A stretch of DNA of 64,000 nt, taken from Adineta steineri. Its lineage: Eukaryota; Rotifera; Eurotatoria; Adinetida; Adinetidae. Every line of letters starts with the position of its first letter. The first letter of the stretch is position 1. Positions 13,150 to 25,899 of the stretch are shown here, piece by piece. The notes under the pieces were generated by a model. It was not told where the DNA came from. It saw only the letters and a program-made list of their open reading frames with translations, and searched no databases. The stretch lies in contig CAJNOI010000009.1 in the NCBI GenBank assembly GCA_905250115.1, forward strand, positions 444,221 to 508,220, written 5' to 3'. A program made the translations under genes and the position numbers.

Positions 13150-14846
13150 TCATTTATTCAATAAGATATTTAGTGTCGTTTGTAAATTATTCATATTAAG
13201 TATCATATTGTTTAGTTCTATTTGAATTTTGTTCATTTCACATTTGATCTCTGTCATATGTTGTACTGTTTCCTCAATTTGCATATTTGTATTTTGTTGT
13301 ATCGTTACTAATTCATGCAGATCAATACAATTATCCGTTGAATTTCTTTGTTGTTTTTTAATTTCTTTCAAATGATAGATTGATTGAAATAATTTTTTCT
13401 GTATTTGGATACATCGAATAGATGGTGCTTTATTTTGTCGTTTTAAAAACCAGACTTTTATAGCAAATTTAACTATATTTGCTGCTTGATATTGACGTTC
13501 TTTCGCCAATTCTGTATTGGATACAAATGTGTGTACATATTTTTCTTCGCGAGTTAGAAGAAGTTTTTGTGCAAGAACCGATATGAGTAGAGCAGATGAT
13601 AAAAGACCAATAAAACCAATAATTGTCGCGATTGCTATTCAATATAATTAGATCTTTAAATACGATATAAACATATCACTTACCTCGTCCACAATAACTC
13701 GATGGATATAGATCACCGTATCCTAATAAACTCTGTAGTTAAGTTTTACTTAATAGAAAAGTACTCACCTACAGTGGTAAATGTAATGATAAATAACCAC
13801 ATTGCATCAAATATAGCGAGATGCTCTCCGCTAGATTTATAACTACATGCTCGTAAAGACCAACTTCCTATAAGAAAGATAATTGTACAACATGTCATCA
13901 AACATCGTGTTGGCCATTGTTGAAGATAAATTTTCATGAGAAAGAAAAAATTAATTGATACTTGATTGAGATAACTAATTGATCGTAATGATATATTACG
14001 TACTAGATGTGAATGAAACACAATTGAACGACCAAATAAATACAAACGTGCAAACACTATTTATAAGTAATATGATTTTCAAAAGAAATAAAGAAGAAAT
14101 ACTCACTTGGTAAACCTAATCCGACATCAATAGCTGTATAAGAGAAAGAATAAGATTCAGAAGAATCTAAAGTTACTTCCTCCGATTCTAATTCAGGAGA
14201 TGAATGAGGTACAGGATGAATAGCACAGATCAGTAGTTCAAGCACAATTAAACATATTTTAGTTTTTGTCAATCCAACACGGTAATCTTGAAGACTATTT
14301 TGTACGGCATAAAGTCTCAGATCTAAATAATGATAATAGAAAATAAGAACAAGAAGAATTATTGTAGTAAAACTAATGATTGGTTTAATAATCCAGGTAG
14401 TTCGAGTGTCATTATCATGGACTTGATTAAAGGTCAGTTCATTGTCAACAATCATGAGAATAATACCCAACATGCCAAACAAACACATTCCATCACTGAC
14501 TAAAGCACTATAAGAAAAGAGAAAAAGTTTTAAAAAAGAAAAGAACTATGAAAGAAAATTATCACAGTCGAATATTTAAGAATTTGGTTGTACGTAGTCG
14601 ATAGCTCATATCAGTCATAATAAGTTCTACGGGTGGTCTTGGCTTTCGAGTGAAACTTCTACGAATCTTATGACTAAGATTGATTGAACATTTTTTCTTT
14701 GTGGATCGCTTAGAAGATACAGATCGTATTGAATTCGATGTCATTAAGATCACTGGATTGAAACAATCTTGACTACTATGAATTGATGATATAAGAGTTA
14801 TAGGAGTATTCGATAATGAGGAAGGAACAGTCTCATGAGAAGTCAT
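13150..14846 (-). CDS. Small-conductance calcium-activated potassium channel (SK/KCNN)
   Basis: Five exons (14846-14566, 14507-14107, 14056-13769, 13722-13684, 13634-13150), phases all matching, encode 497 residues, close to the family length. After a basic N-terminus come S1 (FGMLGIILMIVDNEL), a Ser/Glu-rich S3-S4 region, S4-S5 (ARLYLFGRSIVFHSHL), a pore with the filter TVGYGDLYP rebuilt across the 13769/13722 junction, S6, and the post-S6 stretch LLLTREEKYVHTFV. The calmodulin-binding region follows (ANIVKFAIKVWFLKRQ, then QKKLFQSIYHLKEIK), then a C-terminal coiled coil. SK channels are tetramers gated by Ca2+ through bound calmodulin and shape after-hyperpolarisation. Exon 4 is a 39-base microexon carrying the YGD of the filter. 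The first exon donor is GTGATA, which is weak but required for the frame. An upstream exon cannot be excluded. Confidence 0.95.
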
Positions 14847-17800
14847 AGTTATAATATCACGTATTTACTGTTGAATCTAATGATCAATTGGTAGTTCGTT
14901 TATAAGTCTACTGGCATATCAAGACCATTCTACCTGTTTATTATATTCGAAATGTTTCTATTGAAAATATATAATGATTATTTTTTTTCTTATATGCACT
15001 TCTATCATACCTTTGTCCTTATAGCGAACAACGTCATTATCGATGTAAAGAAAAAAGAATGTTCTTATAATAAACAATAAAAGTGAGTGTAAGAACGATT
15101 AAATCTGATTATTGGCATAAATAAAAATGACATTAACTGTTATTTTTTACGAATAATATATCGTCTGAAAGAGAAAAAAAACACGAAAACAAACACATAA
15201 AATTTAATTATGATTTTTCATATGCATATCCTATTGTTTTAGAAGTTTTATGCTGAGAGTATTTCAACAGACAACATCTTCCTAATATAATATTCATATC
15301 CACTCTTCTATCAACATATTCCTGAGACTACACTACTGAGTGGCACTTCCATAGTTAATTTCATCATATTGACTACTTGTTCACGATTTCCTGAAATTAA
15401 TTCAAGTATTTTGTACAACGATAGATACGAGAAGAATCGATAATCAAACAGTTCATGGAATTCTATTCAGTTAGAAACAATATTTTTAAGCTCGTTGTAG
15501 ACCATCCATTAGCATATAACATATTTTAAATATTTTTGCTTGTCACATGTAACTGCAAAACATTAATCCGTACATAGAATTATGTTTCATAAAAAACATA
15601 TGACTTGTATGAAAATGCTAAAATATTATCTGCGTCTATTTGTTGTATATCAATATAAAAAAGTGTATTTATGAAAGCTAATATTGAATCAATTCTACAT
15701 TGATATGTAAAAATTTGACTATTGTATAGTATACACATTGTTTCTTGCAATAATTTTGTTCTTTCTATCAAAGCATATTTGCTTATTTTCTATAAAAATG
15801 GTATACTACTGTTAATCATTATACGATATATACTTAAAAAAAACTTGTTGAGTTTCTAAAATTCTTTATTATCCTATTCTTCAATTTTGATTATACATTC
15901 TAATGTAAGGAGATGGTTTATTGATGAAGAAGCTCGTCTTATAAAAAATAAAATAGGTATATTCGAATGTTATTTCGCCTGTCGCGGCCTGTGTATTTTT
16001 TTATATACAAATATTATGACGATTTTCCGATAAAAATTGACGATCGCTTGGATAATCTTGAGGGTGTGGATGTCGGTGTACGTATGAAACGAATAAGATA
16101 TCCATTATACATCAGGAGAGTAAGAATAATAGCTTCTCGTCTTGATAAGTTTCCACTTTGCTGGTAGAACTGAATACTGGTTTTAAATTATCTACAATTT
16201 GCATAGCAATATATCATCTCATAAATTAACGAGCTCAACTTAGACTCGATCGAGCTGATAAATGATATGAGCCATTCTTCAATCAGACTCTTCGAATTTT
16301 TTCCTTAACTACAGTTATTTGAATGAGTGATATTATATTCTGTCACAAAGTGAGTTCGGACTTTTTTCAATTGAGCAAAACATTCTTGTCATTTCAACTA
16401 TCAGAATCTGGAAAAAATAATTGAACAGCAGTTAACACCCTAATGATCGACGATTTCTTCGTTTGAAGTCTTTTGTTAGCCTGAATTTGACTTCATTATA
16501 TGTAGATTTGAGAGAGTTCGACTTTTCTAAATCTTGTAAAATCTATCCTCTCTTCAATACTTTGATGAAAATATCGTTGTTGCTGTTGCCATGATACATT
16601 TTTAAAGAAAAAAAAAATTTATATTTGAAAGCCCAGTTATGTGGAGTAAATACACTGTCTTATGTAAAACTCTGATCATTATTTCTGTTAAAAGAATTCA
16701 ATGGCCGTTTTCATCTGCGAACATTCACGGTGAATCGACTAGTTCTCTTATATTTTTCGCAGATAAGATTCTATATTAAGTAATTATTTCAGTTACAGCT
16801 AACTCATCAATCAAAAGAATGATCAAGTAATTACTATTATTCATTTATAGTTGCATTAGAAGAATAACTTCACGATACTGTCGAGTAAAATAGCTCGGAC
16901 AAAGTGACGATAATAAGCGACTTGAGTTATAATCATTTCTAAACATTTTAAGGCATTATCCAGTTGAAATGGTTTAGCGATAAAGAAAAAAAAACATTAA
17001 AAATTCAGCATCATCGTTAAAACTCGTAATATTTCTTTTCTACACAGTAGAAAATCGTCAAGAAACACATTCCAGCAGTTGAACAAACAAAGTGAATCAT
17101 ACACACTAGTTTTTTTTCCATTTTTTTTTCTATTATCAAAATGAATGCCTAACATAAATGCATCAACAAAATTAATTAAGTAGTTTAGTAGCTGCGAAAT
17201 TGTTTTTTCTTTCAATATCATAAAAGTACGTATACTGAATAATTGTTGAGTTTGAAAGCAATTCTCTAAGTTGTATTTCTAATTACATCACGTTTTTTTT
17301 AAACGTGCAGTATGTTTAATTTCTAAATGATGTATTTCTTTAGAAAACTGCAATTACATATCCATTTTGAAGATGAAAAACATTTTTCCTAGGTGATTTT
17401 CTCTCATAACAACATGTAAAAACATTCTACGTCGTCGTTTTGTTTAGTTCCCGGAAAAACACTTTCAAACAAAGACAGTGAATAAACACTTGAAAGTGGG
17501 ACGTCTATTCTTAAATTTTCAGGTATGTTTTTTATTACTTCTAAGTTGACTCTCGATTCTGATTTCCTTTTTTTGTTAAAGTCTCGCACTTTACTGTCTT
17601 TATCTTGTTCACTTCACTATTTTGGTTTATTCTGTATTTTGCACATTGTTTATTCAGTGACGATGCTCTATGCTTGATATCTTGAAGAGATGTATGCTCT
17701 AGTATTCAACTATATTTTAGAATTGAGATTGTTTGATTAAGGATGTCAGAATGAAGAGCATTTTATTGTTTATTACTTATGTGATACCGGGGTATCCAGG

Positions 17801-18999
17801 GATATATTTTAGGAGAGAGGGAAAGATTAGGGGAATCGATCTCCCTCTGTAAGATGCAAGTGCTTTGAAGGAGATTCAGACAAATTCATTTACAATACAA
17901 AAAAATATCTCTTATCTGTAACGATTCCTTGCCAAAACTTTTTAGCTATAACCCTGAGTGCATTTATATATCGTATTTTGGATCGAATATTTGAAAAACG
18001 GTATTTTCAGAACTTTAAGTTACAATTTTATATAGAAACACGTTGTTAGGAGGTTGATTAGTAATTTTTCCAATGGATTATGAAGACATGCAAAGGACGA
18101 GGAACGTTTTCAAGTTATTTGGGCCTATTTTGAAAGAAATCGGTATTTGGCCTGAACCTTGTAGCGTGAGTGTGAGTGAGCGTAGGTTGTATGAAGCTTC
18201 GAAATCGGGCCATTTTTTGAGGCTGGATCCGGTCCAGATCGGGCCTTGTATTTTCTAAGCCCAGTCGGCCCAGTTCGACAATAAGTAGAAAATGTTTTGT
18301 TCAAATAAATTAATTCACAAGAAATTCTGTTACATTGCGACTGGAAAGAACTACATAGATAGAATAATTTTATTGAATGAAATATCCATTTAATAGACCG
18401 CAATTTTCTAGTCACAAGCGACATCGGTATGAATCAGCAGAATTTTCGTTTAGTTTTATTTAGGAGGGGGGAAGAAGTCAGGGAGAAATGATTCGCAAGT
18501 TATAGAGAGTTTTCTCTCTGCGAGAAAACGACTAGTTCTCCTTGAAAACTATAGTGAAAGCCTTTTCTGTGTCAAAAACAGTTGTTTTTTTGTGAAAGAT
18601 TCAAAGCGAGCGTCCTCTTTGGAAGAAGCTATACGTTCCCCCTTGAAAACCGTAGGAGAAAGTTTTCTCTTTTGCATAAATCCTTTTAATCAGTCATATA
18701 GAGAGTACTAAAACTCAGTCAGAAAGCAGTTAATAAACGTTTTCAGAGAAAAAACCATCGTATAAGAAAAAATTTAGCAGCAGAAATCCCCTGTTAATCG
18801 TATTGTCTGCGAATTAGTAGAGAAGTTGATGCCAAAGATCGGGCTGGGTGGCCCCTTTCGAGACCTGGGTCGTATAATACCCACACTCTGAAAGATTCCA
18901 CTCAGGTGATCTTATTTTCATTATTGTATCTTTATTTACAGCCAGCAATTTTTCATTCACTTAAACTAGGAATGTAACATCATATAAACACTTGTAGCG
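14847..18999. other. Long intergenic region between divergent genes
   Basis: About 4.1 kb between the SK channel start and the second three-unit gene, so it probably holds both promoters. Mostly AT-rich, with poly-A/T runs. A stretch around 18100-18270 and 18830-18890 is clearly richer in G+C (GGGCC/GGCCC clusters). The reverse CACACCC motif lies at 16061-16080. Short ORFs here have no family resemblance or splice context. Just before 19000 the sequence TTGTAG precedes CG-ATG, which looks like an acceptor in phase 1. Confidence 0.4.
16061..16080 (-). repeat. CACACCC-type dispersed motif, reverse copy
   Basis: Reads AGGGTGTGGATGTCGGTGTA on the plus strand, preceded by AATCTTG. This matches the copy at 23711, which is preceded by AAATCTTA, so the similarity extends beyond the GT-rich core. 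Confidence 0.4.
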
Positions 19000-21900
19000 A
19001 TGCCTGTACGCACGCAACTGCAAACATTTTACAATACTCTTCGTATCAAAATTGAGGCGCTCAATCTTTTCGATTCTCGATCAACCGACTTAGTGAAAAT
19101 TCGCCGAGAGATTCTCTCGACTCGCCTATTCATTCTTCTACTTATCCTCTCTATTATCATTTTAACCCTCTACACTTCAATCAGTGTACAAACTAAGAGT
19201 GCAACCGTCACTTTGCCAACAGAGATCCAATACAACACACTCCAAAAGCAATATCCAGACTCTCTACAATGCCCATGTGCAGAGATTTCAATACTATACT
19301 CAACATTTGTTCAAACAAATCCAACTTTTCATCAAGTCTGTTCAAGTGGTTTTATCTCACAAGCGTGGATTGATTTTGCTTTTGAAACTAATATCACATT
19401 ACTATGGCCAATGGATGTGAGAAAAAGTTTGAGTGCTATGTGGCAACTAATTGCTACTTTTTGTCGTTATGCAAATAGTACGCTTCTTGAAGTACTCGAT
19501 GAATTTGCAAATACGCCATTGATTAGCTCGAAACTGATACCCGAAGAGTTATTACGAACACAGACTCTAACTGCCTTAAATAATGTGCATCAAACAGCAT
19601 TGGATAGTGTCAACCGATCGATTACATCCGCAGATCGTATCACACAAGCTAGCGGACTCATGACGGGCTTAGCGACAAACGCCGTTGCCAGGCTGCCGGC
19701 TAATGGTTGGCAATCGCTGGAGTACGTACCTACGTTTTCGACTAAATACAAAAGACAAGAATCGACGGCATTGTGCTATTGTATAAATGATGTATCATGT
19801 TCTATGCCTGGTGGTCTTTATTTTTATGAGGCATGGGAAACAAATGGAATTTATGATCTTAACGTAATAGTCGCAAATGCAACCATACCTGGTCTTGTAG
19901 TTGATTGTTTGCCAACGCAAACGATGTTTGCCTCGACACTAGAATGTTTCTACAACCAGTCATGTCTTAACATTCTCCTATCTGCATATCAAGTAAATAT
20001 CAATATCTCAATTCTTAATACATCATTATCAAGTCGTTTCACGCCAACAACAACCTTAAGCTATCTTGTCAATGAACTTTTCATTGAACAGATTTTTAAT
20101 GAAACTGTTTATGGATCATATTACCAACAATGTGCTCCTGTTTATTGTAGTTATACTTATTCGCAACGATTTGATCTTGTATACGTCATCACTACTCTAA
20201 TCGCTCTTTTTGGAGGACTCAATATAGCATTGCACTTAATTGCTCCTTACTTGATCGATTGTCTATTATTTTTGAAGAAGAAACTGTTCCTTCAAAATGA
20301 ATTTCAGCAGAACGAAAGTAAGATTGTACATCTTTAATAATGCACAACATTTGTAAATGTTTTTATTTTATTAGCTCCAATTCCAACATTTCAGAATCGT
20401 TTTCATAATTTAGTTAAAAAAGTGAAAGAATCAATTGTACAGCTGAACTTATTTGAAAGTTATTCGCAGGTTGCACATAGAGTATATCGCGAGCGTATCT
20501 TAACACGATTGTATTTGATATTAATGACGAGTGCTATGACTGTACTTATCTTTTATACGTTTTTATCGATGCAGACGATGAACAAAACAATTACGTCACC
20601 TTCGCAAGATCAATATGAAGAATTACAGGAACGATATCCAGACACGTTACAATGTTTTTGCACTGAAATATCGATTCCTTACGGAGACTTGATTGAAATC
20701 ACACCTATCTATCATCAAGTGTGCACAAGTGATTTTGTTCGGCCATGGTGGTATCAAAATCTTATTGTTAACGATGGTGTGTCCCTTTCATTAGAATTTG
20801 GCGTCACTGCTTCATCTTATTTTCAAATGCTGGCGGTACTATGTGATTCAGCGAACTTGACGACTATTCAAGCATATCGTCGTTTTTCTCTGACGAGATT
20901 TATCAATGCTCAAGTTCTCCCCAGTAATCTGTTCATCTCACAAACTCAAGCACTCATTGATTCATTCTTAAACTCTCTACGAGCCGATTTTATCTATACT
21001 TTGTCATTGATTAATACAGTACTTCAGGCGAATCAGTATGTGAGCGTGTCACAGCGGAATACTTTACTCGAAGCAACCGATCTATCTATTATTCTGGTAG
21101 ACGATGAGACTTCGTTACAAATATATCTGTATAGTTTTTATTATCCTTTGATTTCTGGTGGTGGATACTGTTACTGCGCTCGAGATCCTGGATGCACTAT
21201 GGTTGGCTATCTTAATGAGTATCAATCACTTGAAGGAGTGCATATAGGCTGTCTTATGACCGATGCTGTGTCTCAATCGTCACTTGTTTGCTGGTATAAT
21301 GACAGCTGTATGGAACAAGTACAAACGGAATTTGACAGCGCTGGTGTCACCACTTTCAATACTGCCACTAAACTCAATTCTTCATTGAATAGCAGTTTTC
21401 CACCTGACACTCTAGTGCAAACTATAATCGAAAATGTTATGGCTGATCAGTGGCAATCATCAACGTCTTATACGAACTTTTATCAGAAGTGTCGTCCTGC
21501 TCTTTGCTCATATACTTACCAAGAAAGGAGTAGTGCAATATTTATTATTACTAAAATTCTTGGTCTCTTTGGCGGCCTCAATATTGCTCTTCGATTGATC
21601 AGTCGGTTTGCTGCCAAGATCTTTTTCAAGTTTATTCACAAGCGTACTACACAGGAACCACCGTTGGCATTTATTGATCAAGAAGCAGTTGAACGTAAGT
21701 AAATGTTTATTTATCACTAGAACATATTTCTCGTACGAAGCGAATGTGAAATTCAGAGAATAAAGTTATTATCTTGTCTCGGGTATTTTTCAACTAACGA
21801 GAAAGCGCTATATTCAGGTAGACAGACGAAAGATGGATAATAATATGTTTGTCTTGTCATTCTTCTGTTTAAGTAACTTGGTTTAAGTGACGCACGATCA

Positions 21901-23390
21901 TGCATTTTCATATCTTATTCTATTCTGTTAAGTTTAAACACCACTGTTATATAGAATCAGATCCGCCACAGTATTTTGCCAATTTGTAGTTTGCACTGCA
22001 AAAGTTCTTTTAATGAAATCCGGGAAAATTGATGAGACTACTTTCTTTAGAGAATCGTCGAGCTGATCCTAATCGATATCACTTGTTGACACAAATTCGT
22101 CACAAACTTATCACATTAAATTTCTTCAATAACAATTCAACTGAACGCCGCACAATACGCCGCGAACACCTCTCAACACGACTGTACTTGGTCCTCTTAC
22201 CTACTATCATACTGATCCAGATCGTCTATACTGTTCTATTAAAAGATACTACCGTCCAAATAGTTCCAATGCCGTCGCAATCTCAGTATGAGAACTTGTA
22301 TGCATCAGACTTAAATGGATTGCAATGTCCTTGCTCGCGCATATCCGTGCCCTACAAAGAATTCATTACAATTAATTCCACTTTTCATCAAGTGTGCACA
22401 AGCGATTTTGTAAAGGACGTTTGGATTCACTTTCTGTATGGCGATGGTTTTCCCTGGTATTATTACAGCAGGTACGATATACGTGGACGTGGTGCTGCAT
22501 ATTTTGAACTATTGTCATTATTATGCTCAACTTCACAAACAACTTTCAAAAATGCTGTCAATCAGTTTGTTGAAGAAACATTTGTGAATGCTCAAGCTAT
22601 TTCTCGATCAAGTTTTTTCGTACAAACCAACGCTACTATTCATCAATTTCAAACGAGCACTGCATCTGAGTTTTCTCGTACCTTGCAGCTTATACGTGAT
22701 ATAACACATGGGAATACTTTCATTTCCAGCTTGCGCTTGAACTGGCGCTGGTTGGTAGTGAGCGAGAGTGGTAATAGTACGGTGCCCACTGATACCATCC
22801 CGCCAACCAATAATTGTTCTTGTGGTACAAGGAGCGATTGCGTGCAACCTGGTGGAATCTGTATGGTCGGTTTTAATTATGGACTATTTGGTATCCCTAA
22901 TATTCCTAATATTCCTACTACTCAAATGTTTGCTATGCCTGGTTTTAACGTTGGTTGCTCATCAGTGGAGACACTATTGCGATCTACATTTGAATGTCTG
23001 TATAATCAAACATGTATTGATCAGTTACAGGTGTTTGCTATAACAATATATCCCGGATTTCCTAATGCAACAGATTATATAACGGCCATGAATTCCACAT
23101 TTGTCAGCCGTTTTCAACCAAACACGACTGTCGTCGATATTGTCAATGAACTTTTTATTGAACAATGGCAAGTAAATGTTTCGTATTCAAAATTCTACGA
23201 ACAATGTGCACCGACGTATTGTTCATATACATTGGAGACGAGTCCTACTTTTATATACATTTTAACCCAAACTATAGGTATATATGGTGGCCTCACTGTT
23301 GCCCTGCGTTACATTTCTTTATACACGATCCAACTAGCATCGTACATTGGAAATCGTGGTCGTAATAACAGAGTCGCTCCGCTTACTTAA
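19000..23390 (+). CDS. Three-unit Cys-rich two-TM membrane protein (natural concatemer)
   Basis: Exons 19000-20317, 20375-21694 and 22051-23390 join through two phase-1 introns into one 1325-residue frame; each exon encodes a complete unit of about 440 residues. Unit TM1 segments lie near residues 43-60, 485-503 and 924-942; TM2 segments near 393-424, 826-858 and 1280-1312. Each unit carries TRLY/TRLF at TM1, a QCPC or QCFC cysteine pair, FHQVC or YHQVC, CxC with a third Cys, GC, ECFYNQSC-like, then QCAPxYCSYT before a TM2 containing GGLNIAL or GGLTVAL. Many N-glycosylation sites fill the ectodomains. Predicted topology is three repeats of in-TM-out-TM-in. The units are paralogous to those of the gene at 2683-11168. 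Function is unknown; the fold resembles in outline two-TM trimeric channels, but I see no decisive signature. A TAG|CG just before the ATG could be an acceptor for an unseen 5' exon. Confidence 0.85.
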
Positions 23391-24703
23391 CGCTTCGTCC
23401 ATGACTTAATACATATAGAGAGTATATGATTATATCCAAGCGCACTATCTCACAAACATAAGATTTAAAACACTGTGTGACTTTCATTAAATACTTGAAT
23501 CGAATGACTACTCAGTTTATCTTCGATTTAGAGTTTAGTGAACGATTAATCAGCTTTTTTTGTTTTCTATATGATCATATAACTCAATTAATATATAACC
23601 AATTTATTTTAAAATTTAACATTCACAACTACAACAGTTTTGAAATAAGATACTAACGCTGATCTTTGTGTTCAGTAGCAAGATTAGAGTAGATATACAA
23701 CAAAATCTTAAGGGTGTAGGTGTAGACAAATGTGGAATGCACTAAATTCCTCACACTCACACCCTTTTATTTTCAAACTATTAATATCATTCCGTATTTT
23801 TGTTTCATAGAGATTGTCGAGACATATCATTGATAATACTTCAGATAATGATAGTGTAAGAACATTACATTATTTGTTCTCTATTACTCATGCTTACATA
23901 TTATCACTTAAGTTATCTGTTTGATAATAACTATTTTCGATAGTTTCTCTGTTACTATATATATATTATGTATTCGTTGAAAAATAACTTTCTAAACGAT
24001 CTAAAATCAAATGCATGTTTTCTATTATTACGACAGCTGTGAATGTTGTAAAATAAACGACGTCAAACAGTCAATAGAATATTGTTTTGTTGTACAATAT
24101 GTTGCCGATCTCATTGCTTTAATTTAACGATTAAATGCTTATTTATACCTTGTTGATCTATAATGTGACTATTGATAAAATTGAAATAAGAGTATATGAA
24201 AAACCTCCAATATATTATCTTATGTGTTGTCACACTTTATCATAATAGCAAAGGTTAGATATTGGATAATTGACGATTAACTAAGTCATTATTAAAAACG
24301 ACTATGAAATATTTCTAATTATTCATTATAACTGTTTCGTAGAGAATACAAATTTTTTGTTATTAATCAAATGCAAATAAAGTGTATTAATATTCCGGTC
24401 ATATAAACAATAGTATTTAGATGACATATTTATAGTATTGTGTGATATATTAATACTTTTGATAAAACATATCACATAAATAGATTACCTGTTTGCCTAT
24501 GCTGATTATTTTCTTGTGTAACGATACTCAAAGAAAAAGTAAGATATAAATAGATAATACTTGGTATATTTTATTATTTATCGAACAAGAACCAACTGAA
24601 TTTATAAAGATAAGAACAAATCACCGGGGAAAAAAACAGGAATATAATATAATTATTATCCATAATACCCACCCTTGATTAAAGCACCGAAAAACCAAAA
24701 AAT
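23391..24703. other. Intergenic between convergent genes
   Basis: AT-rich 1.3 kb. The only structure is a pair of CACACCC-type motifs in opposite orientation (23711-23727 and 23751-23766) that could form a hairpin with a loop of about 24 bases. Confidence 0.4.
23711..23766. repeat. Inverted pair of CACACCC-type motifs
   Basis: AGGGTGTAGGTGTAG at 23711 faces CACACTCACACCCT from 23752, separated by a short A-rich spacer. Both match the dispersed motif found elsewhere in the window. Confidence 0.45.
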
Positions 24704-25899
24704 TTAAACTAATGGATCAATTTTTGATGTACGATAACGTATAGCAAATAAAGCCAATGCACCAATACCCGAAACTACACATGCTGCAAGTTCAATTGCA
24801 GCAATAATATTATTTCTTGTAGCCTGTTTTGGAACCCAATTTCTTTCAACAACACCCCAGAAATAAAAGATAAAGACAATCCATGGTGCAAATTGATAAG
24901 CACACTGTTCTACGAGAGCTGCATTGAAATTTGGTATGAAAAAGAATGTAATAGCGAATATTGCTGCTAAAACTAATACAACTGTACCAGAAGTTGCCAA
25001 TGATAAACCAAGAAAAACTTGAAGAAATGTATCAAAAGCAAGAATAAATCGAATAGCTATAAAAAAAAAGAAAAGTAATTTTATTGCTTCAAAATAGAAA
25101 CTATGATTACAAACCTGTCCAAGCAGCAAAAAAAGCTACACCATTTTGTGCAAAAAATCGTAGACACCAAATATCTCGATTACTAAAACAGAGAACAAGA
25201 TTTTCAAATCTATTCTTTTCTATGACTTACAATCCTTCAGTTTCATATAGTTTTCTATTAATTGCTACATTATTATTAATAATAAACAAAGCCATTGATA
25301 ATAATACGAATGATATTAAATATATAACCCAAGTCCACTAGAATTTCGAGAATAAATAAAAAATTCGAAAGAATATATTTTTTTAGCTTACGATTAAATA
25401 AGTTTCTTGAAGGAATATTAACCAAAATGCTGGAATAAGAAAAGACAGATTATAAATAACATAAAATGTTGGTGTTAATGTATTTGGTGATAGATATAAA
25501 TAGCCAGTTGATGATCGGCGATAAATAAATGTTAATGAATAGAGTAACCAAGAGAACTAAACGATTGTTTTACTTTTTTATTTGAATAATACAAAATAAT
25601 ATATTTACCTGCCAAAGATAATTAAGTGCATTTAAACTTCGATAAACCCAATCCGATGGAGTAATTTCATTAAGACGTAAATTTTCAGGACGTATTGTTC
25701 CGTTAATAGAAGCAGCTAAAATATAAACTAATGAACGAACATAATTTCATTACAAAAAAAACTTACGATGATTGCCACGTTCAAATAATTGACAGACAGC
25801 AATATAACCAATGAATAAAAGTAGTGTACCCAATATAAATGCTAAACGAATATAATTATGACGATATTCGCCGGCTGCAAGTTGGTTATTTATTAACAT
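24704..25899 (-). CDS. Multi-pass membrane protein, about eight TM segments, function unknown
   Basis: Six exons (25899-25767, 25715-25609, 25556-25392, 25337-25231, 25182-25115, 25056-24704) with consistent phases give 310 residues. About eight hydrophobic segments fill the protein: near residues 20-36, 75-90, 105-125, 137-155, 172-195, 205-228, 238-255 and 272-292. Aromatic and Trp residues cluster in ITPSDWVYRSLNALNYLWQF and in WCLRFFAQNGVAFFAAWT. That pattern resembles a poorly described animal family with TspO-like Trp-rich helices, but this is from memory and weak. There is no signal peptide, enzyme motif or large loop. It is the first of three minus-strand genes of unknown function in a row, each with its own spacing, so no operon is implied. 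Confidence 0.8.

Noticed and set aside
18073-18424. Short ORFs in a G+C-richer stretch
   Set aside because: No domain, no clear splice sites, repetitive GGGCC/GGCCC context; more likely decayed repeat or regulatory DNA.
22608-23365. Other-frame and antisense ORFs within unit 3
   Set aside because: Shadows of the long in-frame unit; no splice context or similarity.
2683-23390. Treating the two three-unit loci as one gene
   Set aside because: Two minus-strand genes (Ly6-like and SK channel) lie between them, and the first locus ends in a propeller with a stop codon.
25084-25341. Plus-strand ORF of 85 codons
   Set aside because: It is antisense to exons 4 and 5 of the eight-TM gene, whose splice sites and hydrophobic pattern are convincing.
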